A DNA stretch of 28,412 nt from Alphaproteobacteria bacterium UBA2966 (GTDB lineage: Bacteria; Pseudomonadota; Alphaproteobacteria; UBA2966), in the NCBI GenBank assembly GCA_002348365.1, contig DEBC01000008.1, positions 1 through 28,412 on the forward strand, in the 5' to 3' direction. A model generated the notes under the pieces. The model was not told the origin of the DNA. It did not search any database and saw only the letters and a list, made by a program, of their open reading frames with translations. Below, in pieces: positions 16,571 to 24,786 of this stretch. Numbering within the stretch: the stretch's first letter is position 1; each line of letters starts with the position of its first letter. The position numbers and the translations under genes are program-made.

Positions 16571-17166
16571 GCTTTGATCCCGAGGACTTCGATGACCCCG
16601 AACCGCTGGACCTCGAGGATTTTCCAACCCTTCAAGCAGTGGCCAGATTTGCCCAAGCGGTTCCGCACGTTCCGTGGTTTCTCCATCTGGGGGAACCACT
16701 AACACCGGAAGCCCTAGGCATCGCAGCGGACTACGCTCTGGCTCTGGGGTTTCCGCACTGCTCGATCGCCCGTGTCCGTGACTGGGAGGAAGCCGGCGAC
16801 GCGGCGGAGAGTCCCGGGATCGACGATGTGTCCTGGGAGATTGAAGAGCAACTCACCGCTTCGTTGATGGACCAGGCACTGGACGTTGTCGGCGAAGACG
16901 AGCTTTCCGCTGCTTTGACTCACGTATCCGCAACGGCCGGAGATGCCGCAAAGATGGCGATCGAGGAAGCCGCGGCACTTGCCGGACATTCGGACCCGGC
17001 ACTCCTGGATGCGGCGGCGGGCGCCGCGACAAAGGCTTGTTATCAGGCGGCGTTGTTGCTCGCCGGAGGTGGCGACGAAGAGCACGCAGTTGCACTCAAA
17101 TACCGGGTATTCGAGGCTGGCCATTGGCCGATCGGCATCATCGGCAGCACCTTCAACATTTTCTGA
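16567..17166 (+). CDS. hypothetical acidic, alanine-rich protein
   Basis: I do not recognise this 199-aa protein. Its first 20 residues are strongly acidic (FDPEDFDDPEPLDLEDFP). The middle (about 85-175) is alanine-rich and probably helical. It ends YRVFEAGHWPIGIIGSTFNIF, a conserved-looking hydrophobic tail. It has no signal peptide or clear membrane helix. ATG 16567 overlaps the hydrolase stop by four bases, so the two proteins are probably made together and may act together. It ends two bases before the stop of the convergent methyltransferase gene. Confidence 0.75.
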   Translation: MSFDPEDFDDPEPLDLEDFPTLQAVARFAQAVPHVPWFLHLGEPLTPEALGIAADYALALGFPHCSIARVRDWEEAGDAAESPGIDDVSWEIEEQLTASLMDQALDVVGEDELSAALTHVSATAGDAAKMAIEEAAALAGHSDPALLDAAAGAATKACYQAALLLAGGGDEEHAVALKYRVFEAGHWPIGIIGSTFNIF

Positions 17167-17168
17167 GG

Positions 17169-17672
17169 CTACGGCGCGGACCCCGTACCGGCGCGATACA
17201 GATAGTAAGCGTCTTCGTCGACGGTCGAGGGCAATGAGACCGGCGTCCAGCGGCTCACCGTCATCTCGCGGTCTGCCGCAACGACACCGTTTGGCCCCAA
17301 CAACCTATCGATCGCCGGCCCCAGCCACCTGGCGAGCACAGTATCCTCTTCTCGATTCTCACTGCCGAAGTCGCAGTGCACCAAAGCTGCGGAGGCCCCA
17401 ATCCTCTCTTGAGCGGACATGAGCGTCTCTCGGAAGTCTCCCAGAATGATGTGATCGAGATCAGGCGTGGCGTCAGGATAGGAGCCAACGTTGCGATCGA
17501 AGGCGAAAATTTCCCTCGCGGGAAACAGCTCCCTCAGAAAATCATATGTGCGTCCCTTGCCGAGTCCGACCTCGAGAACCGGCCCTTCAATTTCCGAAAT
17601 CAACTCCGCTGCCAGTTGCAGGCACGCACGTTGCGCCGTGAGGCGGCGAATGAGGAAATCGAGCCGGTTCAT
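17169..17672 (-). CDS. small class I SAM-dependent methyltransferase (Methyltransf_17-like)
   Basis: The 167-aa protein has the SAM-binding motif I GPVLEVGLGKGRTYDFL, the ribose-binding acidic end of strand 2 (IFAFDRN), and a CDFGSENRE segment in the middle. It is too short for an added substrate domain. The start RLDFLIRRLTAQRACLQLAA resembles a small family of alphaproteobacterial methyltransferases of unknown substrate (Pfam Methyltransf_17, from memory). ATG 17672 is chosen; a GTG at 17726 would add 18 residues. It is the third gene of a minus-strand group after the ABC protein and the cyclic-nucleotide-binding protein, 95 bases downstream of the latter. Confidence 0.8.
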   Translation of the reverse strand: MNRLDFLIRRLTAQRACLQLAAELISEIEGPVLEVGLGKGRTYDFLRELFPAREIFAFDRNVGSYPDATPDLDHIILGDFRETLMSAQERIGASAALVHCDFGSENREEDTVLARWLGPAIDRLLGPNGVVAADREMTVSRWTPVSLPSTVDEDAYYLYRAGTGSAP

Positions 17673-17767
17673 CGCATTCTCAACAGGATATGTGGTTGGC
17701 TGAGCGGCCGGCTCCCCACCGGGCACACGTGCCGCACAGCTGAGACCCCCCTTGATTCGCGAACCCG

Positions 17768-18214
17768 CTATGAATTGAGTGCTTGCGTAAGCTGGCTCGT
17801 CGTCTTCTCCAGGCGAATTGCCAGTTCACGCATTATTTCAACCGCCATCTGGGGGAACTCGCCCACCATTTGGAAGAACAACTCTTTGGAGATTTTCAGA
17901 ACCTCGACATCCTGATCGGCGATTACGGTGGCCGTTCGCGGCACATCGCACAGGATCGCAATCTCGCCAATGATGTCGTTCTTGTTCACCTCCGCGACTT
18001 TGACGTCGCCGTTTGGCGTCGACACGACGATCCCGACAGCTCCATCGATGATGATGTAGGCCGAATCGCCCATATCACCCTGATGAAACAGCTCGGTTCC
18101 CTCTCTGAACTTGAGACGCTCGCTCGTGAACGCCAGTAGTTTGAGCTTGGAAGGCTCGATATTCGCAAACAGTGGGATCTTCCGCAGAAGATCAACTTCC
18201 TCATTCAGGCTCAT
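17768..18214 (-). CDS. cyclic nucleotide-binding domain protein
   Basis: The 148-aa protein is a single CNB/CAP_ED domain without a DNA-binding helix-turn-helix. Motifs run LLRKIPLFANIEPSKL at 9-24, FREGTELFHQGDMGDSAYIII at 36-56, and the phosphate-binding cassette IGEIAILCDVPRTATV with G83, E84 and R93, the residues that hold the cyclic phosphate. Binding of cAMP or cGMP is therefore plausible. The C-terminal helix (about 120-148) may act as an output or dimer segment. ATG 18214 is 20 bases after the ABC gene's stop; TTG 18238 would overlap it. Being coupled to the ABC gene suggests that it senses a ligand for that transporter. Confidence 0.88.
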   Translation of the reverse strand: MSLNEEVDLLRKIPLFANIEPSKLKLLAFTSERLKFREGTELFHQGDMGDSAYIIIDGAVGIVVSTPNGDVKVAEVNKNDIIGEIAILCDVPRTATVIADQDVEVLKISKELFFQMVGEFPQMAVEIMRELAIRLEKTTSQLTQALNS

Positions 18215-18234
18215 GGTTCCCGTCCCACCGGAGA

Positions 18235-20889
18235 TCAAGCGCCGTCAAGCAGCTGCTTGAAGTAAGTCCCGTCACTGATGAGTTCTTCGAACGTACCTTC
18301 TTCGGCGACCTTTCCAGACCGCATCACGAGCACGTAATCGAATTCTCTCGCTAGATCGGCTTTGTGGAGCACCCACACCAGCCCGCGGTCAGCGAATTCC
18401 TCGAGCAAGTTTTCCATTATCAGCGCCTGGCTTGCGGTGTCCAGGGCAGCTGTCGCCTCGGAGAGGAACAAGATGTCCGGGCGCTTGAGTATGCTGCGCG
18501 CGAGTGCGAGCTTCTGGCGTTGTCCCGACGAGAGGCGCGATCCAGAGACACCCACGTCGTAACTCAGCCCGACCTCGACCACCGTGTCACGCAATCCGAG
18601 TTCCTCGATCACCTCGGAGATGAGAGCGCTGACGCGTTCAGTCGCCTCGGGACGACCGTAGACGATGCGACCAAAGATAATGTTGTCCTGAATGTTCGCG
18701 GTGCTGGCGTAGGTATCAAGGTCGAAGAATTCCACCGAGTCCTTTGCGTCTTCGGGCAGATCCCGGGCGAATACCTCCCGCGCATCGAGCAGTTTTTCCT
18801 GTATATCCTCGTCAATCATGCCCAACCGGTGCCGTGCCGGGATGAGCTTGAATGGCAACGACATGATCTGCGAGCGTTCCTCCTCGGACAGTCCGATGAG
18901 GTTCTCGCGATCGACCCGCGTCAGCCAGTGTTGAAGTTCGCCCAGCTCTTCAGCCGAAACGAAACTGTATTGCTGGAAGAGCTCGTGGTCCGGTGGCACG
19001 TCGGCAAATATCTCGACCATTGTCGCCGCCGTGTCATAGCCGATTTGCAAGACCCGTTCTGTCAGTCCAACCTTTTCCAGAACCTCCAGGACATACGGAT
19101 TGTCCGCGAGGCGATCCATATCGAAGGCCTCGCCCACAATGTTGCCGAACAGCAGGTTTTCACCCATCGTGGCATTGGTGTTGTACGCAGATCGATCAAA
19201 GACCTCGATCAAATCCGCCATGTGGTCGTCTTCTTCTAGGTGATCGCGAAAACTTGCCCGGGCCCTCAGAATGGCTTCGGCCAGATCATTCCGCTCCTTC
19301 GGATCAATGGTCCCTCGGAGGCCCAGTCTGTATACCTCGTCGTCGAGACCGACCAGCTCCAAAGCTCGCAGACCCTGTGCCTGAAGTGATTCCGGAGAGT
19401 CCGCACCGGCGGCTTCCATATCAATCCAGTCCGCGTTGATGTCGAGCGTCGTGTTCCCGGCTGCCTCTGCCTCGTTTTCGTGCCACGTTCGCTGGCTTTT
19501 CGCTTCGCCCTCGTACTCAAACTCCTGCATCGGACGATGCTTGAGCCCATACAAGAGATTGAAGCCCAGGGATCCGGCAAACACGTAGCCCTGCTGACCC
19601 ACGTAAGCGAGCCGGCGCCCCGTGACGGCCTCGGGCATCCCGGTCAGCTCTCGTCCGCCGATCGAAACACCACCCCGGGTAGGATACAGAAGCCTGCTGA
19701 GCAATTGTGCCAGGTCACTGGTGCCGCTTCCCGATTCACCCACGATAGCAACCCGCGCCGGCATCGTGACATTCAGTGAAATGCCATCTACGACATTGTC
19801 ACCGACTTCGTCCGTTAGCGTCAGATTCGCCATTGTGAGATCGCCCGTCAGCGGTTCAATCATCTCAGGCTCGTCCGTCTGCATGCTTTCATCCGGCATG
19901 CCCACTGGCTCAAACTGGCCGATGACCTGGTCGTACTTGATCTTCGCGTCCTCGCGACGCTGGTAGAAGGACAGCAACTCCTTCCAGGGCCCTCCGAGAT
20001 CCTTGTGAGCCGCAATGGCCGCGACCAGCGTTCCCATCTCGAGCGAGCCGGAGATCACCAGGTAGCCGCCGAGGGAGTAGAAGAAAAATGGTCCGAGCTG
20101 CTGGATGAAGTTGTTGATGAACTTGATGACGAATTTCTGCCGATAGATGCGATAGCGAACATGAAAAATGCTCCCCAGACGGTCCGAAAAATCGGAGAGC
20201 ACGAACTGGGACGTATCGTGAATGTGTACCTCCGGCACGCCCTGAACAGCCTCGCCTATTCGATCGGACAAGCGGCGCACGAGCCGCACGCGCTCTTTAC
20301 CGAGAGCGTTCACCCGCATCTGCAATCGAGGAATGAGATAGAGCTGGATTGGATAGAGCGCCACGGCCGCCGCCGCCATGATCCAATTCTGATAGAACAG
20401 AAAAGCGAGGATCACGACCAGCGTTCCCCCCTGGAACGCAGGCAGAGCGAAAGCCTCGCCAAAAAACCCGCCCAGCGGCTCGACCTCCGCGGTGATCATC
20501 GGGATGATTTCGCCCTGCGACATGTTTTTGAACGTCGGCTGGGGAAATCTCAAGACCCGGCTGAACAGCTGGAATCGGAGTCGACGCAGCATCCGTTCCC
20601 CGGTCAGGCCCTGATAGACGTTGATGTAGTACTTGAACACCTGATTGATCAGAACGAGAACGAGAAAGCCGCCGCAGAGCAGGAACAGATACCCGGTCTG
20701 GTCAAAATCGAAGTCGAAAATTGCAATCGGGAAGTCTTCGGGGTCGCCCTGGATGGCCCCGTTGATAATCCGCTTGGGCAGCTCGTAAAACGCGTAGAGA
20801 AACGGAAATGACAGGGCGGCGAGCGCAGTGAGCCATATCTGCTGCGGCAGGCTATAGCGGATCAGATACTTGTATACGGTCTTTTCCAT
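18235..20889 (-). CDS. exporter-type ABC transporter (fused permease/NBD) with degenerate, expanded ATPase domain
   Basis: The 884-aa protein has an N-terminal type-I exporter membrane domain (about 15-310, hydrophobic helices near 18-38, 66-88, 145-185, 265-295), then a nucleotide-binding domain from about 350. Walker A reads GESGSGTS (384-391): the invariant lysine is threonine. Walker B reads ILFLSE (806-811): serine replaces aspartate, but the glutamate stays. The signature is LSSGQ (786-790), the D-loop AALD, and the H-loop H842 is intact. Between Q-loop and signature a normal domain has about 70 residues; here there are about 350. They contain three copies of a Q-loop-following motif (NLLYG 444, NLLFG 578, NIIFG 736), each followed by a helical segment like LELVGLDD (510), LEKVGLTE (604) and IEELGLRD (761). 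The frame is unbroken and the codon use looks even, so this is not an assembly error. ATP turnover may be weak or absent; a regulatory or nucleotide-sensing role is possible. Divergent from a glycosyltransferase cluster. Confidence 0.9.
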   Translation of the reverse strand: MEKTVYKYLIRYSLPQQIWLTALAALSFPFLYAFYELPKRIINGAIQGDPEDFPIAIFDFDFDQTGYLFLLCGGFLVLVLINQVFKYYINVYQGLTGERMLRRLRFQLFSRVLRFPQPTFKNMSQGEIIPMITAEVEPLGGFFGEAFALPAFQGGTLVVILAFLFYQNWIMAAAAVALYPIQLYLIPRLQMRVNALGKERVRLVRRLSDRIGEAVQGVPEVHIHDTSQFVLSDFSDRLGSIFHVRYRIYRQKFVIKFINNFIQQLGPFFFYSLGGYLVISGSLEMGTLVAAIAAHKDLGGPWKELLSFYQRREDAKIKYDQVIGQFEPVGMPDESMQTDEPEMIEPLTGDLTMANLTLTDEVGDNVVDGISLNVTMPARVAIVGESGSGTSDLAQLLSRLLYPTRGGVSIGGRELTGMPEAVTGRRLAYVGQQGYVFAGSLGFNLLYGLKHRPMQEFEYEGEAKSQRTWHENEAEAAGNTTLDINADWIDMEAAGADSPESLQAQGLRALELVGLDDEVYRLGLRGTIDPKERNDLAEAILRARASFRDHLEEDDHMADLIEVFDRSAYNTNATMGENLLFGNIVGEAFDMDRLADNPYVLEVLEKVGLTERVLQIGYDTAATMVEIFADVPPDHELFQQYSFVSAEELGELQHWLTRVDRENLIGLSEEERSQIMSLPFKLIPARHRLGMIDEDIQEKLLDAREVFARDLPEDAKDSVEFFDLDTYASTANIQDNIIFGRIVYGRPEATERVSALISEVIEELGLRDTVVEVGLSYDVGVSGSRLSSGQRQKLALARSILKRPDILFLSEATAALDTASQALIMENLLEEFADRGLVWVLHKADLAREFDYVLVMRSGKVAEEGTFEELISDGTYFKQLLDGA

Positions 20890-21013
20890 GCGCCCCGCAC
20901 GTCACCAAGCAGTGAACCAAACTGCACGCGTAAGCACCTGATTCGCCAGCATACAGGATTCCCAGAGCTTGGTTCTGGAGCGTGCCGGAAAACGCCGATG
21001 TGAAGCAACAGGA

Positions 21014-21036
21014 AAATTGTTACAGGGATACAATTT
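21014..21036. promoter_or_regulatory. operator-like inverted repeat in the divergent intergenic region
   Basis: AAATTGT (21014-21020) and ACAATTT (21030-21036) form a perfect 7-bp inverted repeat with a 9-base spacer. It sits in the 188 bases between the ABC gene and the first glycosyltransferase gene, 42 bases before ATG 21078. It is AT-rich in a GC-rich region. ATACAAT inside it could also serve as a -10. A regulator shared by both operons is an inference. Confidence 0.45.
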
Positions 21037-21077
21037 ACGCTTTCTCACCCCCGGTCGCGTATGCAAGAGTCGCCACC

Positions 21078-22340
21078 ATGTTACGGGAAATACACAATCC
21101 CGTGATCGCTTCACGGGCATCTCGCGGGGCCAGGGTCCTGATCTACAGTCACGATACGTTCGGACTGGGTCACCTGCGACGCTGTCGAACCATTGCCCAC
21201 TCACTCGTGGAGAGTCATGAGGATCTATCGGTTCTCATCCTGTCGGGATCGCCCATCATAGGCAGTTTCGATTTTCGCCGTCGCGTGGATTTCGTCCGCG
21301 TTCCCGGCGTTATCAAGCTGCGGAATGGTGAATACACGTCCTTGAACCTTCAGCTCCAGCTGGAGGAAACGCTGTCGATGAGATCATCGATCATCGAACA
21401 CACAGCTGACATCTTCGATCCTGATGTGCTCATCGTCGATAAGGAGCCTCTGGGATTGAGGGGGGAAATCCAGGGCACCCTCGAGATGTTGCGCTCACGA
21501 GGAAAGCACCTGGTGCTGGGACTGCGTGATGTCCTGGATGACCCGGTTACGCTCGTCAACGAGTGGGAGAGAAAGAACGCTCTCCCGGCGATTCAGGATT
21601 ACTACGATGAGGTCTGGATCTACGGGCTTCCACAGATATGCGAACCGCTGGAAGGTCTGACGCTGACGGAGGAGATGCAGCGAAAGATCACCTACACGGG
21701 CTATTTGCCCATCAAGGTGCCTGAAGCGGAATTCCCGGCCGCCGCGCCGGAAATCACGCAACGGCCCTACCTGCTGGTTACCACTGGAGGGGGCGGAGAT
21801 GGCGACTTTTTAATCGAGTGGGTCTTGCGCGCGTATGAGTCCGATCAGATGTTGCCGTATCCGGCATTGCTCGTGCTGGGCCCATTTCTGCAGCCGGAAA
21901 AGCAATCCCAGTTCATGGCTCGCGCTGCGAAACTGGATCGTGTCGAAGCCATCATCTTCAATCCGCACGTCGAACGTCTCGAAGAGAACGCCGTCGGAAT
22001 CGTGGCGATGGGCGGTTACAACACGTTTTGCGAAATTCTTTCCCTGGACAAACGAGCCGTCATCGTACCGAGAACGGTTCCGAGGCAGGAACAGCTGATT
22101 CGCACCTCCAAGGCTCAGGAGCTCGGCCTCGTCAGAATGCTTGAAGACAACGGACACATGGACCCTGCAGAAATGGCGCAAGCATTGCGAGAACTGCCAC
22201 GGCAGCCGCGGCCCTCGGAGTCTGTCGTTCCAGGTTTGCTCGAAGGCCTCATCAATGTGAACCGGTTGATTGGGCCCTGGCTCAGACAGCCGGCAACCTC
22301 ACGGGTCGAAGACACCGTCACTGCCTTTCGCCCGGCGTAG
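21078..22340 (+). CDS. GT28/MurG-like glycosyltransferase
   Basis: The 420-aa protein has a GT-B fold. The N-terminal glycine loop is in YSHDTFGLGHLRR (23-35). The C-terminal nucleotide-sugar-binding half has LLVTTGGGGDGDF near residue 232 and the motif VAMGGYNTFCEIL near 311, followed by AVIVPRTVPRQEQ. This pattern is that of GT28 enzymes such as MurG, which add a UDP-sugar to a lipid or polymer acceptor. No signal peptide or membrane helix is seen, so it would act at the cytoplasmic membrane face. ATG 21078 is preferred to an ATG at 20982, whose 32 extra residues lack family sequence and would cover the palindrome. Distant paralogue of the gene at 25403. First gene of the plus-strand group. 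Confidence 0.85.
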   Translation: MLREIHNPVIASRASRGARVLIYSHDTFGLGHLRRCRTIAHSLVESHEDLSVLILSGSPIIGSFDFRRRVDFVRVPGVIKLRNGEYTSLNLQLQLEETLSMRSSIIEHTADIFDPDVLIVDKEPLGLRGEIQGTLEMLRSRGKHLVLGLRDVLDDPVTLVNEWERKNALPAIQDYYDEVWIYGLPQICEPLEGLTLTEEMQRKITYTGYLPIKVPEAEFPAAAPEITQRPYLLVTTGGGGDGDFLIEWVLRAYESDQMLPYPALLVLGPFLQPEKQSQFMARAAKLDRVEAIIFNPHVERLEENAVGIVAMGGYNTFCEILSLDKRAVIVPRTVPRQEQLIRTSKAQELGLVRMLEDNGHMDPAEMAQALRELPRQPRPSESVVPGLLEGLINVNRLIGPWLRQPATSRVEDTVTAFRPA

Positions 22341-22366
22341 AGCGAATCTGCTAAATTTGACGAACG

Positions 22367-23635
22367 ATGAAGTCGGTCGCCTTCATACTGAAAGGCTATC
22401 CGCGTCTTTCCGAGACGTTTATCGCCCAGGAAATACGCTCGCTTGAACTTCGGGGGCTCGAGGTTGAGATCGTCAGCCTGCGCCACCCTACAGATACAAG
22501 CACGCACCCCATCCACGGCGAAATCAAAGCGCCAGTCAATTATCTGCCGGAATATCTGTACGCCGAACCCGTCAGGGTGCTGAAGGCGTTGTTCACTATC
22601 TGTCGTCGGCCTCAGTTCCGAACAGCCCTTAGAGTGTGGTTCCGCGACCTGCTGCGAGACCCGACGCCCAACCGGGTGCGCCGGTTTGGTCAAGCAGCGG
22701 TTCTGGCCGCCGATTTAACTCCCCACGTGACACATCTCTATGCGCACTTCTTGCACACACCGGCCTCCGTCGCCCGTTATGCATCCATAATGACCGGACT
22801 TCCTTGGAGCGTTTCCGCTCACGCGAAGGACATCTGGACCATACCGGATTGGGAAAAACGGGAGAAACTTGCGGACTGTGACTGGGCCGTTACCTGCACC
22901 GCTTCCGGCCACGAGCATCTCACCAACCTTGCACCGAGCAATCGCGTCCACCTAGTTTATCACGGTCTGGATCTGGACCGATTTCCTCCACCTGAGAAAG
23001 CGACATCACTCCACGATGGATCGGACTCTGAGGAGCCCGTTGTCCTGTTGTGCGTGGGACGGGCTGTCGAAAAAAAGGGGCTCGATACCTTGGTTGCAGC
23101 CCTTCACGAACTCCCCTCGACCATTGCGTGGCGCTTCGTTCATATCGGTGGCGGGCCTGAGCTAAACCAGCTCAAACACATGGCAGAGAACCTGGGCCTG
23201 GGCGATCGAGTCATCTGGCTTGGCCCGAAACCGCAGAAAATCGTCCTGGAGAACTACCGGTCAGCTGATCTGTTTGTTTTGCCGAGTGTCATTGCGAAGA
23301 ATGGGGACAGGGATGGACTCCCAAACGTCCTCCTCGAAGCCCAGAGTCAAGGCGTGGCTTGCATCTCTGCGCGTCTTCCCGGAATTTCCGAACTGATTGC
23401 AGACGGCACCACAGGGATCCTTATCGATCCTGGCGATGTCACGGCGCTCAGTGCAGCAATTTCGAGCCTCGCGCAGGATCCACAACGACGTCGCCAGCTC
23501 GGAACTGCCGCCCTCAGGCGCGTACGGGAGCACTTTTCACTGGTCGAGCACATCGGGCATATCGCTTCGCTGTTCGGACTCTCGCCGGCGGAGGAGGACC
23601 AAGCCGAGTGCAAATTGCGTTCTACAGCCCCTTAA
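22367..23635 (+). CDS. GT4-family glycosyltransferase
   Basis: The 422-aa retaining GT-B glycosyltransferase starts VAFILKGYPRLSETFI (a common GT4 opening), with the acceptor domain to about 210. The donor domain follows: VLLCVGRAVEKKGLDTLV near 225-242, DRVIWLGPKP near 283, and the donor-binding block DGLPNVLLEA near 318. There the first acidic residue of the usual E-x7-E is D. It likely transfers a sugar from a nucleotide donor to a lipid-linked or polysaccharide acceptor. It begins 26 bases after the previous gene and overlaps the next by 28 bases. Donor and acceptor cannot be read from sequence. Confidence 0.9.
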   Translation: MKSVAFILKGYPRLSETFIAQEIRSLELRGLEVEIVSLRHPTDTSTHPIHGEIKAPVNYLPEYLYAEPVRVLKALFTICRRPQFRTALRVWFRDLLRDPTPNRVRRFGQAAVLAADLTPHVTHLYAHFLHTPASVARYASIMTGLPWSVSAHAKDIWTIPDWEKREKLADCDWAVTCTASGHEHLTNLAPSNRVHLVYHGLDLDRFPPPEKATSLHDGSDSEEPVVLLCVGRAVEKKGLDTLVAALHELPSTIAWRFVHIGGGPELNQLKHMAENLGLGDRVIWLGPKPQKIVLENYRSADLFVLPSVIAKNGDRDGLPNVLLEAQSQGVACISARLPGISELIADGTTGILIDPGDVTALSAAISSLAQDPQRRRQLGTAALRRVREHFSLVEHIGHIASLFGLSPAEEDQAECKLRSTAP

Positions 23636-24786
23636 AATCGCCCTGTCACTCGGCGCCATCGGGTGATCGCCGAATGGCGCGGCAGCTCATATCCGCGCTT
23701 CGATGTTCAGGCCACACCGTGACCATCACATCTGACCTGAGAAGCTTCGAAGGACATGGGAATCCAGAGCATCAAGCGATCATTCGGCATGAGGCCGACT
23801 CGGAAGCCAAACGAATCATCCGCGTCATTCAGGAGACCGATCGTCAACTGCGGCCCGAGGTCTGGTTCACTTACCATCTGTATTACAAAGCGCCCGATTG
23901 GATTGGACCGAGGGTGTGCCAAGCGCTGGGGATGGGGTATGTGATCGCGGAAGCAAGTCATGCACCCAAGCGTCAGCACGGTCCCTGGGCATCGGGCCAT
24001 GAAGCCGTGGTGAATGCCATTCAGACGGCAGATTCCATCCTGTCATTGACGAAACGCGATATGCCCTGCGTCACACCACTGATGCATGATCTCGCTCGTC
24101 AATTCTATCTGCCCCCGTTCCTCGAAAAGAATCCCGATCAGATCGCCAGTCGAGAAGAGGTTCGCCATGCGGTGGCAAACCGGTATGGACTGGATACTCG
24201 AAAGCAATGGCTCCTTGCCGTCGCCATGATGCGGCCGGGGGATAAGCTCAATTCCTATGAGTTCCTCGCTCGGGCGCTCGGCGCACTATCGAATGACGAC
24301 TGGCAGTTGCTCATCGTCGGTGACGGCACAGCCCGCGCAGATGTCGAGAGCGCCTTCTCATCTATCGGCTCGGCAATCGATGGGGGCCCGGTCGCCTGGA
24401 CGGGCCAGCTCGATGAGGCGGCATTGATCGATGTCTATGCCGCCTGCGATGTCTTTGTCTGGCCCGCTGTCAACGAAGCATATGGCATGGCTCTCCTCGA
24501 AGCGCAGGCAGCCGGAATACCCGCTGTTGCCGGGAACTATGGTGGCGTTCCCGAGGTCTTACAGGATGGGGTCACGGGACTCCTGGTCGAGCCCGGCAGT
24601 CTCGAGCAATTCACCGGAGCAGTTCGCAGCATGATTGAAAGCCCTTCGCTTCGAGCGACGTTTGGTGAACGAGCACGGGCGTACGTACATTCTGAACGTT
24701 CTCTGGCACAGGCGAGTCAAATTGTGAACGAGGCCGTAGAGCATGCCGTCGTTGTTCATCCGCGACGCGGCATAAGAGCCTCATGA
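23608..24786 (+). CDS. GT4-family glycosyltransferase (second)
   Basis: The 392-aa GT-B protein's conserved donor block is intact: NEAYGMALLEAQAAG (E-x7-E) near 289, followed by GGVPEVLQDGVTGLLVEPG. The N-terminal half (FYSPLKSPCHSAPSGDRRMA and YHLYYKAPDWIGPRV) is typical of GT4 enzymes in surface glycan loci. The start is GTG 23608, given by a strong GGAGGA-type ribosome site at 23591-23598; the open frame reaches back to 23359, but that part lies inside the previous gene and has no family sequence. The stop overlaps the next start as ATGA. Confidence 0.88.
   Translation: MQIAFYSPLKSPCHSAPSGDRRMARQLISALRCSGHTVTITSDLRSFEGHGNPEHQAIIRHEADSEAKRIIRVIQETDRQLRPEVWFTYHLYYKAPDWIGPRVCQALGMGYVIAEASHAPKRQHGPWASGHEAVVNAIQTADSILSLTKRDMPCVTPLMHDLARQFYLPPFLEKNPDQIASREEVRHAVANRYGLDTRKQWLLAVAMMRPGDKLNSYEFLARALGALSNDDWQLLIVGDGTARADVESAFSSIGSAIDGGPVAWTGQLDEAALIDVYAACDVFVWPAVNEAYGMALLEAQAAGIPAVAGNYGGVPEVLQDGVTGLLVEPGSLEQFTGAVRSMIESPSLRATFGERARAYVHSERSLAQASQIVNEAVEHAVVVHPRRGIRAS

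Noticed and set aside
18364..19239. Plus-strand open frame of 291 codons opposite the ABC NBD
   Set aside because: The minus strand encodes recognisable ABC motifs over the same bases; the plus frame shows no known domain.
18520..19740. Frameshift or assembly error as the reason for the odd ABC nucleotide-binding domain
   Set aside because: The frame is open throughout, motifs before and after the insert are in the same frame, and the three repeat units differ in sequence as expected for old duplications.
20005..20811. Long plus-strand open frame (268 codons) opposite the ABC gene
   Set aside because: It is antisense to the membrane domain of the ABC protein, is rich in charged residues without any motif, and has no ribosome site. 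A shadow of a GC-rich gene.
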